The notes beneath the pieces are model-generated. The model ran no database searches. It worked only from the letters and a program-made list of their open reading frames with translations, and had not been told where the DNA came from. Shown here piece by piece: positions 26,738 to 36,550 of a stretch of DNA of 64,000 nucleotides. Source of the stretch: an uncultured Coprococcus sp. (GTDB lineage: Bacteria; Bacillota; Clostridia; Lachnospirales; Lachnospiraceae). The position numbers and the translations under genes were made by a program. The DNA is taken from positions 320,376 through 384,375 of the forward strand of contig CAKQTZ010000003.1 of NCBI GenBank assembly GCA_934277375.1, written 5' to 3'. Position 1 is the first letter of the stretch, and the number at the start of each line of letters is the position of its first letter.

Positions 26738-29308
26738 TTATATAGTAACAAAATCAGGAAAACTCTTCATATCCTTATCTACTTCGTCAATATGAAGTCC
26801 TTTATAATCATATACCGCATTATATGCCATCTGCATATCCATGGCACACTGCATCATAGATACTGGCACACCGACAAATATCTCATCTATGGATATCTCT
26901 ATCTCACCCGGATTCAGCGTTATGGAATCCTCCTTCTCATTGTACGGTGGAGCCATGAGAATTGACTTGACCGCCTTGCTGAAATACGGCATAACATTAG
27001 GAACCGATATATATTTCTTTGCCAGCAGTTTATTCTTGTAACCATCTGACAGGACACAAAGTGGCTGTTCCTCCGCTATATCATCGACAAATGCTTTGGC
27101 CATATCCTCCATAATCACTGTTCTTCTGTCATTTACAGGCGAACCAAACATGACATTGAGATCCTGTTCTGTAGGTTTCTTGTCTGCAAATGCCACGGAA
27201 AACATCTTCTCCGGTCCATAGGCTCCAACGCCTGAGAAGAGCTCACGGTAGATCTTCTCCATCTCGTCCTTGACAGGAACCACCCTTCCATTGTCTATGT
27301 TTGCTTCATTATCAAGCATAAGTTTTATAATGCCACTCTCTATCTCTTTGACTCTTCTAGGTGTCACATAATCAGAAGGCAGGAATTCATGTCGCCTGGC
27401 CTTCTTGAGAATATTCATTACTGTCTGTTCCCCATTCTTCGAGAGATCCTCCACAGAATTCTTGAGATCCTCTCCAAACTGTGAATATATCTCATCAAGT
27501 CTCTCAGCCCTCTGCTGAAGCCATCTCATCGTATCTCCCAGAAGATCCTGGGCATCGATCTCATCAATAAGCTTTGTTCTCTCAGCGGCGAGAGCCTCCT
27601 TGATACATGCGTCATAATATCCATTCTCGGTCTCTCTCTTTGCCGATGGAAAGGTGAAAAATCTCTTTGCCACAATCTCCTTGATGGAATCTATGATTCT
27701 TGTATACTCACCGGACGGAGTATAATCCTTCAGCATCTTCTCAAGCTTTTTAACCTCAGCAACCATACCCTTTGTAGAATCCGTCACGCCGGCACTCGGC
27801 GCTCCTATTATATCAATTGCTCCGTATGGGCCAAATTCTCTCATGTACTTGTTGATAACCTCATCCAGAGCACTCCAGAGTTTATTCTTCATTGATTTTA
27901 TTATAACCGGAAGTTCCTTCTCGAAACTGTCCATCTTCTTGGCAAAGCTCTCACGCACACCATCTGTGTGTTTCTTTATCATCTTATATGTAGGTTTCGT
28001 GATCTGACCATACTGTATAAGTCCATTCACATTCAGGTTAATATCCGATCCCTGTTCATCCTGAAGAAATTTTGTCAATTCAGTAAACACAGTCTTTATA
28101 TCAGCCTCGGCGTTGCCCTCTTTGAATGGTGATCTGAACAATCCTTTATACGCCTGTGAGAACAGTTCATTCTCGCACATATTCTCTATCTCTCTGATCG
28201 GTATATGATAGTCAGCTTCACTGACAACCTTATAATAGCAGTTAGCATTCTTTATACTCTCGTCACTGTGCTCCATTTTCCAGTTGGTTATAGAATATCC
28301 CTCATTTTCGAAGAATACATCCCTGAGTAGCTTCCTGTCATTATCCACATCATTATTACCGATAAACTTATTACTTGCCAGTCTGTAAAGAAAACTTGCA
28401 GTATCTTTAACTATAAATCCTTCTGGTATATAGCCTTGTTTGTCCTTTCTGCCAGACACCAGCATACATGCATCAAAAAGGTTCTCTCTGATAACCATCT
28501 TGTTTGTTTTGCTTACAAAAGTGTAATTATCATCCTTCTCAGAGAGCTTCATATAATAATCCACTTCCTTGAGCGTTGCACAACCATTTGCATTTAGCCT
28601 GGCCACTAGCTCTGTGTCATCATAAACTGCTTTATGTCCAAATAAAACATCAGGCATTAGTAGGCATCCGCCAATCCTAAGATTATTCCATTTTTTAGCC
28701 TTGCCATACGCTCTTATATTATATGAAATATCTGACAATATGCCGCTTCCGGTACCTCCGGCTATTCCAGATACAATTATTACATCAAGTGTACCATTCT
28801 CTGTTTTGTCATGGATCTCCTGCAATTTATCAAAAAGCAGCATCCTGACATCAGTATACGCATTTGAAAACATAAGACGACCTATCTGTCTGTTACCCTT
28901 CGCTCCATCCCTGCCTATGGTTATTGCAGGAAATTCAGGATCCATCCAGTTTGCCAGATTTTCATGTATGGGATTATTCTTTATTCCATTCTGCAAAACA
29001 TTCTCTATATCCGGTCTGTATATGCTGATGACCTCAAGTGCATTGAAACCTACACCATCCTTGCCGCTCTCTATGGTCGCTTCCATCTCAGATATATCCG
29101 AATCAATCATGAGAAAATTAATGTTATCTTCAGATTTGATGTTGTCGATCAGCATTCCCTTCAAAGCACATACGGTTCTGCTTCCCAGACCTCCCAGGCC
29201 GATGACTAGAAGATTTTTGTTAAATCTGTTTTCATGGCTTATTCTGCCGAATACACGTATATCTTTTAATTTGCTAAACTCCTCTTTCTGAGTATCAATA
29301 AGTATCAT
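26738..29308 (-). CDS. FtsZ/tubulin-like GTPase (Tubulin_2 type)
   Basis: An 856-residue soluble protein. An N-terminal Rossmann motif VIGLGGLGSR (about 36-44), an acidic MIDSD strand end (about 67-71) and a tubulin-like signature loop SGIAGGTGSG (180-189) match the FtsZ/tubulin nucleotide site in the correct order. The long remaining part is helical and unlike FtsZ, as in the bacterial Tubulin_2 (FtsZl-2) group suggested to act in membrane remodelling. AAGGAG precedes the ATG. No von Willebrand-type partner is adjacent. Neighbours are a phosphopantetheinyl transferase and a NYN-LOTUS protein. Polymerisation is inference. Confidence 0.82.
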   Translation of the reverse strand: MILIDTQKEEFSKLKDIRVFGRISHENRFNKNLLVIGLGGLGSRTVCALKGMLIDNIKSEDNINFLMIDSDISEMEATIESGKDGVGFNALEVISIYRPDIENVLQNGIKNNPIHENLANWMDPEFPAITIGRDGAKGNRQIGRLMFSNAYTDVRMLLFDKLQEIHDKTENGTLDVIIVSGIAGGTGSGILSDISYNIRAYGKAKKWNNLRIGGCLLMPDVLFGHKAVYDDTELVARLNANGCATLKEVDYYMKLSEKDDNYTFVSKTNKMVIRENLFDACMLVSGRKDKQGYIPEGFIVKDTASFLYRLASNKFIGNNDVDNDRKLLRDVFFENEGYSITNWKMEHSDESIKNANCYYKVVSEADYHIPIREIENMCENELFSQAYKGLFRSPFKEGNAEADIKTVFTELTKFLQDEQGSDINLNVNGLIQYGQITKPTYKMIKKHTDGVRESFAKKMDSFEKELPVIIKSMKNKLWSALDEVINKYMREFGPYGAIDIIGAPSAGVTDSTKGMVAEVKKLEKMLKDYTPSGEYTRIIDSIKEIVAKRFFTFPSAKRETENGYYDACIKEALAAERTKLIDEIDAQDLLGDTMRWLQQRAERLDEIYSQFGEDLKNSVEDLSKNGEQTVMNILKKARRHEFLPSDYVTPRRVKEIESGIIKLMLDNEANIDNGRVVPVKDEMEKIYRELFSGVGAYGPEKMFSVAFADKKPTEQDLNVMFGSPVNDRRTVIMEDMAKAFVDDIAEEQPLCVLSDGYKNKLLAKKYISVPNVMPYFSKAVKSILMAPPYNEKEDSITLNPGEIEISIDEIFVGVPVSMMQCAMDMQMAYNAVYDYKGLHIDEVDKDMKSFPDFVTI

Positions 29309-29464
29309 AAATAATGCCTCTCCTTAATTTACGCGTACACTTCTTCCCCCATAGCGGGTTCTCTGTACCTGAAAACCCACAGTTTCAATTTATCACTATT
29401 CTTATTAATTTTCAACAAAAAGGGTTGCATTTTTTGTCATTTTTCCTGTTTTTTGCTTATTAAA

Positions 29465-30433
29465 TCAATTTTCTCTGTCAGTAACCTTCACTTTGTCTCC
29501 AATTATGTCAAAGCATCCAAAACTTTTAAGAAAACTGGAGAATTTGCTATATCCGTATTTCTTTATACTGAAACCTGGAATAATATTTTTAAGCTCAGTA
29601 TTTAGCCTTCCCATATTGTACATGGTATCCGTACTTTCCGTGAGGAGCCTGATTATCTTACCCTTTACAGCACTTTTGGGGTCCATATGGTTCTTGATGG
29701 ATACAAATTTCTGTCTTCCACTGTCTATATCCAGATCGTCAAATTCTTCACTCAAAAAGGTTGATAGTTTGGAATATCCATAATTACGCACATCAAAATC
29801 AGGATATTTGTTCACAAGGCGGCTTCCAATCTCACCCATATGTGTTTTCTTAGATTTATCATCATTCTCATCTATTATATTATACACTGTCTTTTTTATG
29901 TCCCTTATACTGGTTATGCTGGACTCATCTGCAGCAGCAGCTTCTCCCACACCCCCCCTGACAGAGCTTCTGTTAAGATCCTCCGTCACAAGAGAATCAA
30001 GTATCTTAAAGCTGGTACATGCACTTACAAACGCCTTAGGAGTCTTGCGTTCTCCCATTCCTATAACCTGCTTTCCGGCCTCACGGAGCCTTGAAGCAAG
30101 TCGGGTAAAATCACTGTCACTGGTAACCAGACAGAATCCATCTATATTTCCTGTATAAAGAAGATCCATCGCATCTATTATCATAGCTGAATCTGTTGAA
30201 TTCTTGCCCGCTGTATATGAAAACTGCTGTACAGGCTGTATGGAATACGACAACAGACAATCCTTGTCCCAGCCATTGTTATTCTTTGACCAGTCACCAT
30301 ATATCTTTCGTACTGTTATAGAGCCGAGCCTTGAAAGCTCATCAAATATACTCTCTATATACTTCGCCGATACATTCTCAGAATCGATAAGTATGGCATA
30401 TTTATTTGAAATCTCACTTGCTATTTCTTCCAT
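29465..30433 (-). CDS. NYN-domain protein with two LOTUS/OST-HTH domains
   Basis: A 322-residue protein. Residues 8-145 form a NYN (PIN-like ribonuclease) domain with acidic residues in AILIDSENVS, STDSAMIIDAMDLLY and LVTSDSDFTRLASRL. Two winged-helix LOTUS/OST-HTH domains follow (about 180-245 and 255-318), each ending in a KYGYSKFSSFL- or NYGYSKLSTFL-like segment. The family is thought to act on RNA. The ATG at 30433 follows AAAGGAG. The gene is 60 bp downstream of the AGCS symporter. Confidence 0.9.
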   Translation of the reverse strand: MEEIASEISNKYAILIDSENVSAKYIESIFDELSRLGSITVRKIYGDWSKNNNGWDKDCLLSYSIQPVQQFSYTAGKNSTDSAMIIDAMDLLYTGNIDGFCLVTSDSDFTRLASRLREAGKQVIGMGERKTPKAFVSACTSFKILDSLVTEDLNRSSVRGGVGEAAAADESSITSIRDIKKTVYNIIDENDDKSKKTHMGEIGSRLVNKYPDFDVRNYGYSKLSTFLSEEFDDLDIDSGRQKFVSIKNHMDPKSAVKGKIIRLLTESTDTMYNMGRLNTELKNIIPGFSIKKYGYSKFSSFLKSFGCFDIIGDKVKVTDREN

Positions 30434-30492
30434 ATTATTCTCCTTTCGCGCCCGATATGGAACAGGCTCCAATCTCCCACTGTGATAATAAA

Positions 30493-31917
30493 TTACAACT
30501 TGCTCACGTCAGTGCTGAATTCAGCCTCATCCTCAAAATACTCACGTGTGAGCTTGACCACCGTACCGGACAGCATGAATACTGCGATCAGGTTAGGTAT
30601 GATCATAAGTCCGTTAAAGGTGTCCGCTATATCCCAGAGGAGACCGAGATCCATAGTCGCACCGATGATCGCAACAAATGCATACACAACCATGAACGGC
30701 TTGATAAGCTTACTTCCAAACAGGAATCCGACACATCTCGAACCGTAAAGTCCCCATCCGAGTATAGTTGAAAATGCAAAGCAGCACAAAGCCACTGCTG
30801 TGAATATCGATATCCAGCTGCCGTAGGTCGCAACAAAGCCGTTGATCGTAAGGTCAGCTCCCGCTGCCTGTCCATAGACTACCTCAGTTCCACTGCACAG
30901 TATTACAAGCGCTGTAAGTGTACAAATAACTATCGTATCAATGAACACCTCGAATATTCCCCAGAGACCCTGCTGTACAGGATGCTTTACATCAGAACAC
31001 GCATGTGCGATCGATCCTGTTCCAAGACCGGCCTCATTTGAAAAGATTCCTCTAGAAACACCCTTTCTCATGCTGAGAAAAAGGCTTCCAACCACTCCTC
31101 CGGTCACTGACTTCGGATTGAATGCACCCTCAAATATAGATGCAAATACGCCAGGAATGCTCTTGATATTTATAAACACAAGAACCACCGCCATGATGAT
31201 GTACATAGCCGCCATGAAAGGGACCAGCTTCTCTGTCACGCTTCCAATTCTTTTGATTCCCCCTATCAGGATAAGTGCAACCAATATGGCTATAATGATA
31301 CCTATCACAAAATTGATGGTAAATGTATTGCTCTTGTCAGCCAGATTGTAATTAAAAAGTGCTGAGTCTATAGCCGTCGTTATGGTATTTACCTGTGTCG
31401 CATTTCCAGTTCCAAAAACGGTGAGTATTCCGAGAACAGAATATGCTATGGCAAGGAAATATGCATTCTTGCCAAGACCATTCTTGATATAGTACATTGG
31501 TCCGCCGACCCAGTCTCCATTTGAATCTTTCTCTCTGTAAAAAACAGCCAGTACAACCTCGGCAAACTTTGTTCCCATTCCAAGGAGTGCTGATATCCAC
31601 ATCCAGAACACCGCGCCAGGGCCTCCTATAGCAATTGCTCCCGCAACCCCCGCTATATTACCGGTTCCAACTGTTCCCGCCAGCGCAGTACACACAGCCT
31701 GAAACGGACTTATAGCACCGTCCGATGTCTCTTTCTTGTTGAATATCTTTCCGAATGTGTGCTTGAACGCATAACCGAACTTTGTAAACTGAACGCCTCG
31801 GTTTCGTATAAGGAGCCACAGTCCTACACCCACAATACATATCATGGATGGCACTCCCCATATAAAATTGTTCACCGATGAATTAACATCAGTAATGATC
31901 TTAAGTAATTTCTCCAT
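30493..31917 (-). CDS. Sodium:alanine symporter, AGCS family
   Basis: A 474-residue inner-membrane transporter with about 10-11 helices that imports alanine or glycine with sodium. Family motifs are AGTVGTGNIAGVAGAIAIGGPGAVFWMW (quoted in part: TVGTGNIAGVA), GPMYYIKNGLG, and SNEAGLGTGSIAHA. The length is typical. AAGAGAAG precedes the ATG. It is the likely first gene before the NYN-LOTUS gene. Confidence 0.95.
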   Translation of the reverse strand: MEKLLKIITDVNSSVNNFIWGVPSMICIVGVGLWLLIRNRGVQFTKFGYAFKHTFGKIFNKKETSDGAISPFQAVCTALAGTVGTGNIAGVAGAIAIGGPGAVFWMWISALLGMGTKFAEVVLAVFYREKDSNGDWVGGPMYYIKNGLGKNAYFLAIAYSVLGILTVFGTGNATQVNTITTAIDSALFNYNLADKSNTFTINFVIGIIIAILVALILIGGIKRIGSVTEKLVPFMAAMYIIMAVVLVFINIKSIPGVFASIFEGAFNPKSVTGGVVGSLFLSMRKGVSRGIFSNEAGLGTGSIAHACSDVKHPVQQGLWGIFEVFIDTIVICTLTALVILCSGTEVVYGQAAGADLTINGFVATYGSWISIFTAVALCCFAFSTILGWGLYGSRCVGFLFGSKLIKPFMVVYAFVAIIGATMDLGLLWDIADTFNGLMIIPNLIAVFMLSGTVVKLTREYFEDEAEFSTDVSKL

Positions 31918-32074
31918 ATCTGTACTTCTCTTTTCCTATTACTTTTTTGCATACCATATATGATTTTACAATATAAACTGCACATTGTGCAAGAAAAAAC
32001 GCGTATATATCCCGTATAGTCCCGACAGCAATCACTATACCTATATGCTTTTCGGACTAATTTTGCACACAAAA

Positions 32075-32105
32075 TAACGGAGGCGATTATTTATACCGCC
32101 TCCGC
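32075..32105 (-). terminator. Terminator of the ABC transporter operon
   Basis: CGGAGGCG (32078-32085) pairs with CGCCTCCG (32097-32104); the minus strand then reads TTATTTTG. Confidence 0.75.
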
Positions 32106-32152
32106 AATCATGTATTATTTTAAGGTACTTTTATATCATACTGCCACTATCC

Positions 32153-34876
32153 TTACTCTCTGTTCTTCAGCACCTCGGCCGGCACGATCTTGTTCAGTCT
32201 GCCAACCAGAACTCTGTTGATTATGAAGTACAGAACAATTATTCCGCCGTAGAGCACAGCCCAGAGCCATGGGGCAAATGTCAGCTTGACACCGCAGTTT
32301 ACATTTGACACCAGAGAAGGATACACTGCACTCATTATGAGCTTTGCAAGTGGCAGACATATGGCTGCTCCGATTGCGATTATGAAGAAATTGCCATCCA
32401 GATATAGCTTTCTAATCTCCTTCGTCCTGAAACCAAACACCTTTATCAATGAAATTGAGAATGCTGATCTGTCAATCATGACCTTCATCATCAAATACAT
32501 TACCACTACGAATATAAGTGTCGAGATAATAACTATCATAACAACCATACTTCTCATCTGATCTGCAAATATTCCGGCAGCCGACTCTATATCGGCCTTT
32601 GTTGTGGTTGCGTAAAGTCTTGCAGGATCAACCCCCAGGTCCTTGTCTGCAAATACTACATTGTACTCATCACTTCCAGCTCCGAACAGCTCCCTTGCAT
32701 CATCTATAGTCATGAAAACATAAAACGCCGGAGTATACTGTGTCACACTGTCCACTGTAAAACCATAATCTATATCATTTTCCTCGTCGTGGAGCACGAT
32801 TTCGTCACCCACACCATAACCATATTTCTCAGCAAATGATGATGATATGGCAACTCTGTTCTTGCCATCCTTAAGGTCAACATCAAAATACTTAGTATTC
32901 TTTGAAAGTCCAAGAACTGTCACATCCCAGTTGTAACCGTATATCTCTTTCTTCAAAGTCTTAGCATACGCTGCCTCACCGCCCTCTGGAGGATTCTCTG
33001 TAGGATATTTGTATGTATACATATATTCATAATGGGTATCCTCCACATTCTGCTTCTTGACCTTTGAACAAAAAGTTGCAGTGTTAAGACTCAACATCAG
33101 GCATATGAGGGCTATGAACATTCCGATCACAACGGTCAATCCTGTTCTCATCTCTCTGAGCATCTGTCTGACTCTGAATCTTCCGACAAATCCCATGTCT
33201 CCGAGATTTACATTACTGCCCTTTGGCTGCTTGACCTCATTTTTTATGAGTGAAAGAGCCGTCTGTGAGAGCTTCTTTCTGATAACAAAGTAGTTCACAA
33301 CTATCGCTGCCAGCGGAGGCATCACGATACCGTACACTATAAGAATCGGCGGAATCTTTTCATCCATAGCCGGAATCGAATAATACGCATATGCATCTGC
33401 CATCTGAACAGGGATTCCTACATTACTTATTCCGATCAGGAAACCGATTATGCCTGCAACTGTTGTGACTATGACCGGAAGTGTAAGGTAGTGCATCATG
33501 AGATCTCTTCTCTTGACACCCAGGGCATATAGCGCACCTATGACGCTGCTCTCCTTCTCTATTCCATGTACAACGAATACCGATATGACATATGTGAACA
33601 GGAGCATGAGAAGCACTCCGAAGAAATATCCCGCCTGTACATTGATCTGCTGATCGTCAGCGGCTCCGCCTGTTCTCGGGTTGTCATCACTTGTCACAAA
33701 TGATGTGATATTGGCAAGGTCTGTGTCATAATCCTTGAGGAATGAATCAGTCTCTTTCTTGAGTTCTGCCATGCCATCAGCAAGCTCATCAGAGCCATCC
33801 TTTGCATCCATAGCTCCATCTGTGTATTCCTTTATACCGTCCTTGAATGCCTTGATGCTGTCAATATCGCTCATGGCACTCTTGACACTCATTGCCACGA
33901 TCCCGCCCTGACTATCGGCAATCTTAGACATCTCGTCATTGTAATTATCCTCTGTGAGCTCTGTATCCAAACCATACGCTGAGAGAGATGACGACGCCTG
34001 TTCAAGGTATGCGTCAAACAGCTCCTGTGCCGCATTGTTTAGCTTTCTGTTGTTGTCAGTGAGTTCTCCGAGTCCATCTGCAAGCTCATTTGCACCTGAC
34101 TTAAGTTCCTTTATGCCATCCTTGAAATCATTTATAGCTGCACCAGTTCTATCCCAGTATTCCTGGAAATACTCATCATCTATTCTGTCTGTATCGACCT
34201 TAATGTCCCCAAGAGCATCCTTCACATCATCACAGGTGGTCTTACCCTTAAGTCTGAACGCATACAGATAAGTCTCCGTCTTGACACTCTCGCCTGTCGA
34301 ATGAAGTTTCTCATATGCGTTCTCTGTGACAAATACTGTTCCGAACACCTTGCTGTCAACTACAGTATCTGACATCTCCTTGAAAAGAGCATTGTAATCA
34401 GGGGATGTTCCTATTCCTGTCACCTTGAAGTCATTTCCTGCTATCTGTATCATATCTCCAACCGACACATCATTTACCTGGCTGAATCTCTTCTCAACAA
34501 CTATCTCATCATCAGCCTCTGCAAGTCTTCCCTCATCGCACTCCACAAGATCTATATTCTTCCTGTTAGTAAATACCCTGAGAGTCTTGCCATCCATGAC
34601 ATCATAGTCCTCGTAGAACATCTTCTCGACCTCTGCGCCAGCATCCTCAAGCTGTGAGATCTCATCATCACTCAGCGGAACAAACACTGAAAACTGTCCG
34701 TCCTCTATCTTATTTGCCTTGTCATGTGCCTCACCGTTATCAATGATAGTTGCTCCTGCACCTATGAGTGAGACAACAACATACATACCTATAATGATAA
34801 GAAATGCAAGTGCTATGTATCTGAACAGATTCTCCTTCAGATCCCTCAGAACCCTTTTTCTCAAAACCTTCTGCAT
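32153..34876 (-). CDS. FtsX-like ABC transporter permease
   Basis: A 907-residue membrane protein: one N-terminal helix, a large extracytoplasmic region of about 370 residues containing a heptad-rich segment (for example LKSGANELADGLGELTDNN), then FtsX-type groups of three and four helices separated by a second large external domain. This is the MacB/FtsX mechanotransmission layout. It begins 1 bp after the ATPase gene and forms one exporter or lipoprotein-handling system with it. The coiled-coil part resembles YhgE/Pip-like proteins. Substrate unknown. A TetR operator precedes the pair. Confidence 0.9.
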   Translation of the reverse strand: MQKVLRKRVLRDLKENLFRYIALAFLIIIGMYVVVSLIGAGATIIDNGEAHDKANKIEDGQFSVFVPLSDDEISQLEDAGAEVEKMFYEDYDVMDGKTLRVFTNRKNIDLVECDEGRLAEADDEIVVEKRFSQVNDVSVGDMIQIAGNDFKVTGIGTSPDYNALFKEMSDTVVDSKVFGTVFVTENAYEKLHSTGESVKTETYLYAFRLKGKTTCDDVKDALGDIKVDTDRIDDEYFQEYWDRTGAAINDFKDGIKELKSGANELADGLGELTDNNRKLNNAAQELFDAYLEQASSSLSAYGLDTELTEDNYNDEMSKIADSQGGIVAMSVKSAMSDIDSIKAFKDGIKEYTDGAMDAKDGSDELADGMAELKKETDSFLKDYDTDLANITSFVTSDDNPRTGGAADDQQINVQAGYFFGVLLMLLFTYVISVFVVHGIEKESSVIGALYALGVKRRDLMMHYLTLPVIVTTVAGIIGFLIGISNVGIPVQMADAYAYYSIPAMDEKIPPILIVYGIVMPPLAAIVVNYFVIRKKLSQTALSLIKNEVKQPKGSNVNLGDMGFVGRFRVRQMLREMRTGLTVVIGMFIALICLMLSLNTATFCSKVKKQNVEDTHYEYMYTYKYPTENPPEGGEAAYAKTLKKEIYGYNWDVTVLGLSKNTKYFDVDLKDGKNRVAISSSFAEKYGYGVGDEIVLHDEENDIDYGFTVDSVTQYTPAFYVFMTIDDARELFGAGSDEYNVVFADKDLGVDPARLYATTTKADIESAAGIFADQMRSMVVMIVIISTLIFVVVMYLMMKVMIDRSAFSISLIKVFGFRTKEIRKLYLDGNFFIIAIGAAICLPLAKLIMSAVYPSLVSNVNCGVKLTFAPWLWAVLYGGIIVLYFIINRVLVGRLNKIVPAEVLKNRE

Positions 34877-34877
34877 A

Positions 34878-35579
34878 TTACAAATCCTCCAATTCTGACG
34901 CTGGAACTCTCACTTCGTTCTCATACTCCTTGCTAATAAGACCATCCTTTATGAAGATGACCTTGTGCACCATTTTCTTGATGGAATTGTTATGTGTTAC
35001 TATCAGCATGGTCGTTCCATACTTCGCATTTATTTCCTCGAGAAGAACAAGAATATCTCTTGATGTCTTGGAGTCAAGTGCGCCTGTCGGTTCATCACAG
35101 AGAAGGAGTTTTGGATTTTTTACCAGAGCTCTCGCTATAGCACATCTCTGCTGCTGTCCACCTGAGAGCTGTGAAGGGAACTTGTTCTGATGCTCCGTAA
35201 GTCCCAGTGTCTCGATCAGGTCATCCATAGGAAGCGGATCATCGGTCAGATACTCACATACCTGTATGTTCTCTCTCACTGTGAGGTTTGGAACCAGATT
35301 GTAGAACTGAAATATGAATCCCAGATTATCTCGTCTGTAATCTGAAAGCTGGTCGCTTGTCATGCCAAATATCTCTGTGCCGTCAACCTTTATCGAACCC
35401 GAATCCATATTGTCAAGACCACCTATACAGTTGAGTAGTGTTGACTTACCTGAACCTGACGTTCCCTGTATAACACACATCTGTCCTTTTTCAACACCTG
35501 TGTTTATACCTTTAAGCACCTGCACATAGCTTCCACCCTCTCCATAGCTCTTCTTTACTTCTGACACTTCCACGTACAT
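34878..35579 (-). CDS. ABC transporter ATP-binding protein, LolD/MacB type
   Basis: A 233-residue ATPase with Walker A GTSGSGKST (about 38-46), Q loop FQFYNLVPNL, signature LSGGQQQR, Walker B LLLCDEPTGALD and the H loop VTHN. Sequence and size match the ATPase partners of FtsX-like permeases. AAAGGAGG precedes the ATG. A 15-bp operator 100 bp upstream matches two sites before the nearby tetR gene. Confidence 0.95.
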   Translation of the reverse strand: MYVEVSEVKKSYGEGGSYVQVLKGINTGVEKGQMCVIQGTSGSGKSTLLNCIGGLDNMDSGSIKVDGTEIFGMTSDQLSDYRRDNLGFIFQFYNLVPNLTVRENIQVCEYLTDDPLPMDDLIETLGLTEHQNKFPSQLSGGQQQRCAIARALVKNPKLLLCDEPTGALDSKTSRDILVLLEEINAKYGTTMLIVTHNNSIKKMVHKVIFIKDGLISKEYENEVRVPASELEDL

Positions 35580-35679
35580 AATTTTTCCTCCTTTATGATA
35601 TCCTCGTTGTTCTCTTTTTCATTTACTTTTTTTAGCCAGCCATTACACTTTAGCAGCTATTCAAATGTTCATTTGCATA

Positions 35680-35694
35680 CATAACACCGTTATG
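35680..35694 (-). promoter_or_regulatory. TetR operator upstream of the ABC transporter
   Basis: CATAAC-ACC-GTTATG, a perfect 6-bp inverted repeat with a 3-bp spacer, matches the two sites before tetR at all twelve arm positions. Confidence 0.8.
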
Positions 35695-35818
35695 GTTCAG
35701 GCCTTTTTTTAGGTCTTCCCTGTAATTCGGAAGACCTGTAATAAGACATAATGGAAAATGGATTCCCCTGTACCACATTTTTCATTTTATTGTTTCAATT
35801 TTCTATTCCGGTCAAATC

Positions 35819-36460
35819 TTATTCTGGATCCTGCCACGGCTTAACCAGGCCGTACCAGCCTGAGATCAGATATTTCATACCAGTCTGAACAAACTTCTGG
35901 GCATCCTCTTCATTGTCAATATGTGTCACCATGAATATAAACATATCAATCTGTGAATGAGACATCCAATGTACCACATTCCTATCAACCATCGGTGTTC
36001 CATAAGCCCTGCACATCGCCTCACATATAAATGCGTTGTGTGCATCCATCTGATCCACCATGTTGTCCGGCATGCTCTCCATGCTGGATCCCTGTGACTT
36101 CGTAAGAACAAGAAGCACTTCTTCTCTGTGCATATAAAGCTCATGCACTATGTTCCTGGCCGACTCAAAATCACTATCATCATTGTGGTCGGATGCCATG
36201 CCGTTGTTCATCTCGTCCACCTCAACGGAGAAATGCTCGGTTAACACAGCATTGAGTCTGTCCATCATGTGTCCCACAACATTGCAGAACAGATCGTCCT
36301 TATCCTTAAAAAAGAAATATAGAGCTCCGGTTGTCACTCCTGCCTTCTGACATATATTTCTGAGTGACGCCCCCATAAATCCCTTATCCATGAACTCTTC
36401 CTTGGCACACTTTAGAAGTTCTTTCCTCGTCTCGCTGTCATGTTGTATTTTCTTAGTCAT
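35819..36460 (-). CDS. TetR-family transcriptional regulator
   Basis: A 213-residue repressor-type protein. The N-terminal helix-turn-helix (about 10-55) reads LRNICQKAGVTTGALYFFFKDKDDLF, the usual TetR form; it is followed by a helical ligand-binding domain. The ATG at 36460 follows GGTGAGG. Two operator copies overlap its own promoter, and a third precedes the ABC exporter genes directly downstream. It most likely represses itself and the exporter until a ligand binds. The ligand is unknown. Confidence 0.92.
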   Translation of the reverse strand: MTKKIQHDSETRKELLKCAKEEFMDKGFMGASLRNICQKAGVTTGALYFFFKDKDDLFCNVVGHMMDRLNAVLTEHFSVEVDEMNNGMASDHNDDSDFESARNIVHELYMHREEVLLVLTKSQGSSMESMPDNMVDQMDAHNAFICEAMCRAYGTPMVDRNVVHWMSHSQIDMFIFMVTHIDNEEDAQKFVQTGMKYLISGWYGLVKPWQDPE

Positions 36461-36486
36461 AAACCTCACCCATTTAATTATAATAA

Positions 36487-36519
36487 CATAACGGCGTTAT
36501 GTAACATAACGCCGTTATG
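36487..36519 (-). promoter_or_regulatory. Two tandem TetR operators at the tetR promoter
   Basis: CATAACGGCGTTATG (36487-36501) and CATAACGCCGTTATG (36505-36519) lie 18 bp centre to centre. They cover the -10 and start region of tetR. Confidence 0.88.
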
Positions 36520-36545
36520 TTAAATCACATTGACTATTTTGTCAA
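36517..36545 (-). promoter_or_regulatory. tetR promoter
   Basis: On the minus strand consensus TTGACA (36540-36545) and TAACAT (36517-36522) are 17 bp apart. The -10 box overlaps the upstream operator. Confidence 0.7.
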
Positions 36546-36550
36546 CTATT

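Noticed and set aside
35711..35737. Hairpin AGGTCTTCC/GGAAGACCT as terminator of tetR
   Set aside because: On the tetR strand it is followed by an A-run, not T's, so it is not a standard terminator.
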